Part shown: in pieces, positions 44,901 to 50,322 of the stretch
How positions within the stretch are numbered: the first letter of the stretch is position 1
Layout of the letters: each line of letters opens with the position of its first letter
Assembly (NCBI GenBank): GCA_017521105.1
Contig: JAFXDY010000123.1
Span: 1-50,322, forward strand
Reading direction: 5' to 3'
Length of the DNA stretch: 50,322 nucleotides
Source of the DNA: Treponema sp.
GTDB taxonomy: Bacteria; Spirochaetota; Spirochaetia; Treponematales; Treponemataceae
Notes under the pieces: model-generated
What the model saw: only the letters and a program-made list of their open reading frames with translations
Database searches by the model: none
Told to the model about the DNA's origin: nothing
Made by a program: the position numbers and the translations under genes

Positions 44901-47900
44901 ATCAAATAATTGTATAAGGCTTTCTGAGTTTTTATATAATGATAAGGATAATTTTGTTCAAACAATTAGTAACTCAAAAATATCAAAAACAGAAAAATAT
45001 GATGCACTTGGCAGGCTCATTGAAGTTACAAATGCTTTTGGAAATCAAAAATTTGAATACGATTGTCTTGGAAATATTATCAAAATGACTGATGGTTCTG
45101 GTTGTGTAACAGAATTTGAATATAATCCCTATGGAGATGTTTCAAAAATTCAAAAAGATGGTAACCTTCAGCAATTTGAATACTATCCAACTGGCGACGT
45201 AAAAGCCATTTTTTACAATGGAAAACAAATTGCATCTTATCAATACGACAAAGCCTTTAATTTGCAAAATGTTCATAAACATTTAAAAAATGTAAGTTTT
45301 GATTATTCAAACCAAGGCTTAATTTCTTCAATAACAACATTAGATAACGGAACTACAAGTTATTTTCCATCTTCAGATAAAAAAACGTTAAGTGTAACAA
45401 ACTCTATGAATCAACAAATTTTGTATACACTTAATGATATGGGAAAAATTTCTTCAATACAAAATCCAGATAAAAAAATTACAAGTTATAAATATGATTC
45501 AAAAAATCGTATTGTACAAAAAAAATGGAATTCTGGAATGCTCACAAATTATAATTATGATGATTTCAACAATTCTGTAAATGTGCAAACAAAAAATCAA
45601 AATCACTTTAGTCAAAAACAAATAGAATACAATGATCTTGGTCAAGTTATTGCAGCAAAAAATGAACATTCTGATTTTAGTTTTGAGTATGATTTATCTG
45701 GAAATCTTACAAAATATTCTGACAACAAAGCGCAAATCTCAGTTTTTTATGAATATGATAATTTTGAGCGATTATGCAGAAAAAAAAGCGATTCTTTTGA
45801 CTTTGTTTACGAATATGATTTTGCGGGGCGCATTTGCAAACTTGAAGAAGAAAATAGTGGCAATTGGGTACAAATTAGTTATGATAATTGTTCAAATGAA
45901 ATTTTGCGAAAATTTTCAAATGGTACTTTAATTCAAAAATATTACGATGATTTTGAACGTTTGGTATGTGTAATTTGCAAAAATTCATTGGCTCAAGTGA
46001 TAAAAGCAGATTTTATTTCTTACGATAAAAATGGAAGAATTGCTGGACGTTGTGATGAAAAAGCTAATGTAACCCTTTACGAATATGATCAAAATGGAAG
46101 AGTAATTTGCGAAAAAAAATCATTTTCAAAAGAACTATTTAATTTCTATAAAAACGAAGCTATTGAAAGTGGGTTATATATTGGTGTTTCCTCTGATGAT
46201 TACAATGGAAACGCAGAATCAATTGATAAAAACATTTTGAATGATTTTTATGCTTCAATGAAAAAGGCAAATTATGATGTAAATATCAGTTCTTATCAGA
46301 ATTTTTGGAATCAGCAATATGAGTATAATTCAATTGGAAGTTTAACTTGTGCCACAAATGTTTTTGGAAAAATTTTGTACGAATACGATAAATTAAATCG
46401 TTTAGTTTTTAAACACGGAGCAAATTCTCAAACAGAAGGAATATATCTTTCTTGGAATGATGATGGTTTATTAACAAAAATTAATGGGTTGTATAATCAG
46501 ACTGTTTTTGAATATGATGCGGAATGTAGACCTGTAAAAATCTATAATGAAGATCTATTTTCAAATAAAGCATATACAACTTATTATACTTACGATGTGT
46601 TTGGTCGTCGTTATTCTCAAACTGATGAAAATGGTGATACATCAATCTTAATTTACGATAATTTTTCTACAGATTTATTAATTAAAACACCAGTTTATGA
46701 AAATAATGAAATGTTCATTTCATCAAAAATGGTTGAATCAAATTACAATAAGCAATTGGAATATAAACTTGCAACAAACATTATTGCCGAAAGTAATGCA
46801 GATGTAAAAACAACAGGAATTCAAAACTCCACCCGTCAACTTGATTCTTCAGCCGGTGCCGATGCAAATTTTAAAATGAAATCTCAACAGCAAAGAAATG
46901 CTACCAAACAAATTCAAACAGAATATCGACCTGTAATTTACGCAAAAATGAATGGAGAATCCTATTTTAATTTATATTCTGATGCAAATTATTATTCTCA
47001 AAGAGAACTAAAAATTTCTTTGCCAGATTACAGAAAATCTGTTGTTGGAAATTCTAACATAGATTCAGATTTATCTTCTGTAATTGATTATGATTGTTGG
47101 GGAAATCCAATTTCTTTGGAAAATGGTGCATCTTTTAATAATTCAAATTTAATCTTAAACTCAACTTTACTCTTTTACGATTTAGGTTATAGAGATTATT
47201 CACCAATTTTTAAATGTTTCACAACTGAAGATCCAATGCAAGATGGAACAAACTGGTTTTCTTATTGTGCTACCGACCCAATTAATAATATTGACCTACA
47301 AGGGTTTGCAAAAAAAGAATTATCTCCAGAAGAACAATACTTTTATTCCTTGTTTATTATGAATTACGCAAAATTTGATCAAGTTGAATATAAAAAAAAT
47401 GGAACCAATATGCAAATACCAAAAGGCTATGACTGTGCAGATGTAGCTACATTGTTAACAATTTTAGCAAATAAACATATTGGAAAAGATTCTTCTTCTT
47501 CTGGATTGGTAAATGCTTTTGAACAAGAGCATAATGAAAAAGTAAAAAGTAATAATTTTACACGAAATAGTGCACTTGGCACTATTGATATTTTGAATGA
47601 CAAAAATGGAGATAATTTTAATCAAATTGTAGGAGGTTATAATAAAAAAGATAAAACTGATTCTAATGTAAAACGAAATGATGTATTGAAAGCTTTGAAA
47701 AATCCATCGAATATTGTTCCTGGTTCTGTAATAGCATGGGCAAATCCTAACAATATGGATGGTAAAAAATCTGGATGGATTGGTCATGTTGGTATTGTTG
47801 TATCCAGAAAATTTGATAGTGAAGGAAAAGTGATAGGTGTTCTTACATTGCAAGGTCATACAAATGGAACATCCACAGAACTTGAATATGTGAGCTTTGT

Positions 47901-48000
47901 AAATAATTCTGATGGTAAATATATTGAAGATTATAAAGGTGAGTTTTACGGTGTATACGAATTTGAAAGTAAAAAATCAAAAACAAGTTGTTCAAAATAA
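41998..48000 (+). CDS. Rhs/YD-repeat protein with signal peptide and CHAP/NlpC-P60-like C-terminal domain
   Basis: This 2000-aa protein begins with a Sec signal peptide (MKKIILFSYLLCCFNLFA). A charged coiled-coil region follows (about 50-165), then a DUF6531-like entry domain (DPVFVTTGEYVYEF, about 174) interrupted by a helical insert. Dozens of YD repeats (YEYDxxGR type, about 330-1700) should form the Rhs shell. The core closes YRDYSPIFKCFTTEDP and INNIDLQG (about 1766), where most Rhs proteins read DPxG. The last ~235 residues differ: Cys1813 (GYDCADVATLL), PGSVIAWAN, His1930 (GHVGIVV) and LQGHTNG fit a CHAP/NlpC-P60 amidase or peptidase. GGGAGG precedes the ATG at 41998. It was probably secreted as a toxin (inference). 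Confidence 0.88.
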   Translation: MKKIILFSYLLCCFNLFAFFYNAKGEQCSTLDQKKEDNTNNPGNQMNNSPNNQEAFNEARKKESEITELGEKLDDLDNEALKLLEEIDLLDDKSNTLDINTIPELYIDDYLNSLMKETNKNKRKQELTDKLLAYKVNRYEADKIRKEITKKTEEINKILEPIVTQINYDKTAGDPVFVTTGEYVYEFADTVYKREYKYGRTGLFGKNWISFFDSRIIRCKLGDHSQLIGYYENLIKIYKNAKQEINKIREKYSDVTQFDDDFENYNNKIEKNKKCISLCVEINNTNEYVDELNKYVSYDLFENEDSYTIDYNYIIYVNDSGEPLYFCLKNGIYLPIDEEYSNFIKIYGRDKNGNQSFSGDDAGGFIVELPYGEKKYYTKYGQLEKIIYKNGQSKQFEYENGRLSKIVLESGENLTIKTGFDGKILSINGPIYGATNYEYKEGYLSYAKDSDQIPVSYKYNSQGYLDTITKADGSTIKIWYEYNQKLGTVVSKITNEIGEEEFFEYDFSNDGHRKTIYTSPSGKKTIYYSDENQRITSITNDENHTVYEYNDFGVYSAVTENGKKRTYYYDQLMQLSKISFDDGSEYRVFFDNMGNLIKEIDREGNIYEWTYDSKGNQLSSLYNGNLIYQCEYDSKSILKKISDNRYQIDFKHNQFGNILEKKTSFDGKTLVEKWNYDNQNRPIRYENTNGDFTIIEHKERYRKENHNNKVTIETFYNERMWEVKTIVTDLTTNTKYTKDLIYDSSKKLKKILIDGKLYCSCNYNPGGILKSYTVWSLLGNGYTTEYVYDSKNRIISEIVYEVDKGGFPIGEKFTLYNRKIEVLNEKSKYQKTIVKEFYGNQKNPRQLEYNSENRLVKLINPDGYVKTFEYSRTGKLLETSDSNNLNVNYVYNRDLSYSMISKRKNETQSVQRFNMFGNLVEYKTSGNYLYNFDYDSVGNLLQIDFNNGSKKITYDKKGRVTSQKVFDSSNNCIRLSEFLYNDKDNFVQTISNSKISKTEKYDALGRLIEVTNAFGNQKFEYDCLGNIIKMTDGSGCVTEFEYNPYGDVSKIQKDGNLQQFEYYPTGDVKAIFYNGKQIASYQYDKAFNLQNVHKHLKNVSFDYSNQGLISSITTLDNGTTSYFPSSDKKTLSVTNSMNQQILYTLNDMGKISSIQNPDKKITSYKYDSKNRIVQKKWNSGMLTNYNYDDFNNSVNVQTKNQNHFSQKQIEYNDLGQVIAAKNEHSDFSFEYDLSGNLTKYSDNKAQISVFYEYDNFERLCRKKSDSFDFVYEYDFAGRICKLEEENSGNWVQISYDNCSNEILRKFSNGTLIQKYYDDFERLVCVICKNSLAQVIKADFISYDKNGRIAGRCDEKANVTLYEYDQNGRVICEKKSFSKELFNFYKNEAIESGLYIGVSSDDYNGNAESIDKNILNDFYASMKKANYDVNISSYQNFWNQQYEYNSIGSLTCATNVFGKILYEYDKLNRLVFKHGANSQTEGIYLSWNDDGLLTKINGLYNQTVFEYDAECRPVKIYNEDLFSNKAYTTYYTYDVFGRRYSQTDENGDTSILIYDNFSTDLLIKTPVYENNEMFISSKMVESNYNKQLEYKLATNIIAESNADVKTTGIQNSTRQLDSSAGADANFKMKSQQQRNATKQIQTEYRPVIYAKMNGESYFNLYSDANYYSQRELKISLPDYRKSVVGNSNIDSDLSSVIDYDCWGNPISLENGASFNNSNLILNSTLLFYDLGYRDYSPIFKCFTTEDPMQDGTNWFSYCATDPINNIDLQGFAKKELSPEEQYFYSLFIMNYAKFDQVEYKKNGTNMQIPKGYDCADVATLLTILANKHIGKDSSSSGLVNAFEQEHNEKVKSNNFTRNSALGTIDILNDKNGDNFNQIVGGYNKKDKTDSNVKRNDVLKALKNPSNIVPGSVIAWANPNNMDGKKSGWIGHVGIVVSRKFDSEGKVIGVLTLQGHTNGTSTELEYVSFVNNSDGKYIEDYKGEFYGVYEFESKKSKTSCSK

Positions 48001-48007
48001 AAAAAAA

Positions 48008-48035
48008 TTGAATATTTTTTGATATGGTTTATAGT
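48008..48035 (+). promoter_or_regulatory. Candidate promoter of the putative immunity gene
   Basis: TTGAAT (48008-48013) and TATAGT (48030-48035) are spaced 16 bp in the 68-nt gap after the Rhs gene. A second overlapping pair, TTGATA at 48019 with TATATA at 48041, is also possible. An own promoter would let the downstream gene be made without the toxin. Confidence 0.4.
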
Positions 48036-48068
48036 AAAATTATATAAAAAATTATACGGAGGTTGCTT

Positions 48069-48842
48069 ATGTGTTTTACTAAAAAGAAAGTTGTATTCTT
48101 GTTAATTGCATCAATTTGTATTAATTGTTTTGCCGCTGATAAGTTTACAAAATGGGAAATGATGAAGCCATTAGAAAAAATTGATGGCAATTTTGTTATT
48201 TCAATTGCAAATTCAGATGAAGGTAATGGTGCTTTTGTTTTGCCTATTTCTACTGATAAGTCTTTGGCATTCTTTTTTACTACCGCTAGTCACAATTATC
48301 AAGTACCTTTAGCAGATCCAACCAATGAACGTATTCTTGTAGCTACATTTGATCCTAAAACAAAAAAAGTGGGGGATGGAATTTGTTTGGAAGTGCCATC
48401 ATCTTGGAAGAGTTACATTCATGTAGCTCCAAATGCCATGTGTATGTTTGCCACAGATAAAATCAATGGTAATTCTTGTGTATTTTACGAAATTGAATCA
48501 AATTCCTTTACAACTGTAAATATTGGCAATATGAATTGTATGGGGGGAAGTTTAGCTTATAAAGCAGATAATCCTCCAAGATACACATATTATTATTTTT
48601 GGGATCCATACACAAAAGAATTGTGTTCTGTTTCTCCAATTTCAGACAGTGTAAAAAAATCTGGAATAAAAATGGGTATGCCTTATTTTTATGATGAAAA
48701 TGCAGCTTTTGGAAAAAAAAACGAACGAAAAGTAATTGTTGCAGATACAGAAGATACTTATGAAAAGGACGGAAAAACATATTCAAACTCTGTTTATTTA
48801 TGTGTTTCTGGTCTTTTTATAAAATATGATCCAGTTTTTTAA
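48069..48842 (+). CDS. Exported protein next to the Rhs toxin, candidate immunity factor
   Basis: This 257-aa protein starts with a Sec signal peptide (KKKVVFLLIASICINCFA, cleavage before ADKF). The body is rich in aromatics and beta-strand-like stretches, has several Cys, and matches no family I know. GGAGG six bases before the ATG at 48069 rules out the in-frame TTG at 48063. It directly follows the Rhs gene and is exported, as a periplasmic inhibitor of a cell-wall amidase would have to be. Immunity is inferred only from position and export; it may instead be an unrelated secreted protein. Confidence 0.75.
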   Translation: MCFTKKKVVFLLIASICINCFAADKFTKWEMMKPLEKIDGNFVISIANSDEGNGAFVLPISTDKSLAFFFTTASHNYQVPLADPTNERILVATFDPKTKKVGDGICLEVPSSWKSYIHVAPNAMCMFATDKINGNSCVFYEIESNSFTTVNIGNMNCMGGSLAYKADNPPRYTYYYFWDPYTKELCSVSPISDSVKKSGIKMGMPYFYDENAAFGKKNERKVIVADTEDTYEKDGKTYSNSVYLCVSGLFIKYDPVF

Positions 48843-48857
48843 GGTTTTATAATTCTT

Positions 48858-48909
48858 AAAAAAAAGTGTGTCAGGGGGCATTTTACTTAAACCCTTGGCA
48901 CACCTTTTT
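48858..48909. terminator. Bidirectional intrinsic terminator
   Basis: GTGTGTCAGGG (48866-48876) pairs with CCCTTGGCACAC (48892-48903). It is flanked by a run of A on the left and TTTTT (48905-48909) on the right, so it can stop transcripts from both converging genes. Confidence 0.78.
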
Positions 48910-48923
48910 GTAAATCCTGTTTT

Positions 48924-50207
48924 TTAGTCTAAACAAGCATCCAAATCTTTTTCAATTTCTTCCCGATTAAGATGGCGACCAATAATAACTAATTTTACCA
49001 TTCTGTCTCCAACTTTTTCGTCCCAATCTTTTTTCATATCAGGTTCTTCTGCCAAAACTTGTTCTTGTTCTTCTTTTGGACATGCAGCAAGCCAGTTTCC
49101 TGAATATCCTGCTTGAATTTGACGGCCACTTGTTTCCAAAACGTAAGCCATATCATCTTCGTCGCTAAACCACATTACACCTTTTGAACGAATAATACTT
49201 CTTGGCCAGCGTGAAGCGTATTCATCAAGTTTAATGCGATTAAATGGACGGCGACGATAATAAACAAAACTTCCAATTCCGTATTCGTCTTCGCTTTCAC
49301 CGTCGTGGCGATGTTTGTGGTGGTGATGGCAACAACATTTTTCGTCGTGGTCGTGACCTTCGTGTTCATGATCGTGATGATGGTCGCAATGTTCTTTGTG
49401 TTCTTCGCAAGATTCATCTTGTCCGTGGTGATGTCCGCATTTTTCGCAAACTTCTTCGTCATCGTGGTGATGATGTTCGTGGTCATGGTCGTCATCGTGA
49501 AGATGTTCTTCGTGTTCTTCAAGGGCTTTTACCCAACCAGCACTTGCATAAACAGTTTCAAAATCAAATCTGTTTGTTCCAATAATTTCATCTACAGAAA
49601 CTTCACATTTTGTTGTTTCAATTACTTTTACAGTTGGCTGAATTTTATTTACAACAGCACGAACCATCTTCATCTGCTCATCCGAAACTAAATCACGTTT
49701 ATTAATAATCAAAGTAGAACAGAATTCAATTTGCTGAATTAACAATGATTCAATGTCTTCTTCTTCAATATCATCTTTTAATAAAGATTTTCCTTCGTCA
49801 AATTCATCAACAAGTCGGCTAGCATCAACAACCCCAACAACATTATCAAGCTGACCAACTTCAATTTGTTCAATAGCTTGTGCAATAGGCATAGGTTCAC
49901 AAACCCCAGACGCTTCAATCAAAATGTAATCAAATTTTCCAGTTTTCATCAATTCTTCAATTTGTGTAACCATATCAGACTTCAAATTACAACAAATACA
50001 TCCGTTTGTTAAAGGAACAATACTACTTGTATCAGTAATTTTTGCTTCTCTAGAAATCAACGCTTCGTCAACATTAACTTCACCAATATCATTTACAATT
50101 ACCGCAACTTTATATCCCTTCTGATTTGTAAGCACGCGATTTAATAAAGTTGTTTTTCCAGCTCCTAAATATCCACAAAGTAAAGTAATAGGAATTTTTT
50201 TGCTCAT
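48924..50207 (-). CDS. CobW/ZNG1-type metallochaperone GTPase with His-rich insert
   Basis: This 427-aa G3E GTPase has Walker A GYLGAGKTT, the metal site CxCC (NGCICC, Cys70-Cys73), EASGVCEP and the base motif NKRD, ending in a CobW_C domain (SKGVMWFSDED, SGNWLA). Between the two domains (about residues 231-312) is a long His/Asp/Glu/Cys segment with CEKCGHHH and many His clusters that could store several Zn2+ ions. Family members insert metal, mostly zinc, into client proteins. A nearby Zur-type operator was looked for but not found. AGAGGA precedes the ATG. Confidence 0.92.
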   Translation of the reverse strand: MSKKIPITLLCGYLGAGKTTLLNRVLTNQKGYKVAVIVNDIGEVNVDEALISREAKITDTSSIVPLTNGCICCNLKSDMVTQIEELMKTGKFDYILIEASGVCEPMPIAQAIEQIEVGQLDNVVGVVDASRLVDEFDEGKSLLKDDIEEEDIESLLIQQIEFCSTLIINKRDLVSDEQMKMVRAVVNKIQPTVKVIETTKCEVSVDEIIGTNRFDFETVYASAGWVKALEEHEEHLHDDDHDHEHHHHDDEEVCEKCGHHHGQDESCEEHKEHCDHHHDHEHEGHDHDEKCCCHHHHKHRHDGESEDEYGIGSFVYYRRRPFNRIKLDEYASRWPRSIIRSKGVMWFSDEDDMAYVLETSGRQIQAGYSGNWLAACPKEEQEQVLAEEPDMKKDWDEKVGDRMVKLVIIGRHLNREEIEKDLDACLD

Positions 50208-50322
50208 TTGAATCCTCTAAAATTAATTTATTTCTATATAATATACAAAAAAAACAAAAAAAAGTATACGACATAAAAAAACTAAAATCTTGCACAATTA
50301 AATAAAAAAAAGTATATTCAAA
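50208..50322. other. AT-rich upstream region of the CobW-type gene
   Basis: This holds the ribosome binding site and presumably the promoter of the GTPase gene. It is almost entirely A and T on both strands. I see no convincing paired hexamers, operator palindrome or riboswitch, and no further gene before the window ends. Confidence 0.4.

Noticed and set aside
49175-49691. Several open frames on both strands across the His-rich part of the GTPase gene
   Set aside because: They are shadows of the repetitive CAT/GAT codons of the His/Asp-rich insert.
1-50322. CRISPR array, IS element, prophage or integrative element
   Set aside because: No regular repeat-spacer pattern, transposase, integrase or phage structural gene is visible in the window.

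Overview
The window is low-GC DNA (about 30% G+C by eye) and best fits a host-associated spirochaete, most likely a gut or rumen type Treponema. The reasons are the gene set (an LplB/YtcP-type sugar ABC system, a DUF2259-like secreted protein, relaxed-lipobox lipoproteins, a large acidic TPR membrane protein, a compact type II secretion locus) and the GC-richer palindromic repeats in AT-rich gaps. The genus is an inference. No rRNA, tRNA, IS transposase or CRISPR array was seen.

1-4.4 kb: the 3' part of a sugar ABC importer operon (two permeases, then a solute-binding lipoprotein, with no ATPase in view), a terminator, a GC-rich intergenic repeat, and a convergent AraC-type regulator. 4.5-8.2 kb: a two-gene heterodimeric ABC exporter of the TM287/288 type with one degenerate ATP site. 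8.2-12.4 kb: sbcD-sbcC on the minus strand. 12.6-15.5 kb: fatty-acid genes fabD-fabF-fabZ, closed by a terminator. 15.7-20 kb: a 1204-aa acidic/TPR membrane protein, a dolichol-kinase-like protein and a hypothetical membrane protein. 20.8-32.5 kb: housekeeping and surface genes (DUF2259-like protein, LTD-like lipoprotein, U32 peptidase/RNA hydroxylase, SSB, a 635-aa unknown, hisC, a phosphodiesterase, a SUMF1-like protein, CorA). Palindromic repeat clusters lie between several of these.

32.8-48.8 kb is the most unusual part. It is a nearly gapless, co-directional run of about 15 kb. It starts with type II secretion/pseudopilus genes (gspD, gspE, gspF, gspG, two tiny membrane proteins and a GspL/M/C-like protein). 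It continues directly, with overlapping or nearly touching genes, into exported proteins: a lipoprotein, a small secreted protein split by a T7-tract frameshift, a clostripain-family lipoprotein protease, and a 2000-aa Rhs/YD-repeat protein. The Rhs protein has a Sec signal peptide and a CHAP/NlpC-P60-like C-terminal domain. A small exported protein follows and is a candidate immunity factor. My reading is a secretion machine co-transcribed with its cargo: a Sec-plus-T2SS-delivered Rhs toxin.

The window closes with a bidirectional terminator and a convergent CobW/ZNG1-type GTPase with a large His/Cys-rich metal-binding insert. Starts were moved from the longest ORF where a Shine-Dalgarno sequence or signal peptide pointed to a better one; each case is noted.
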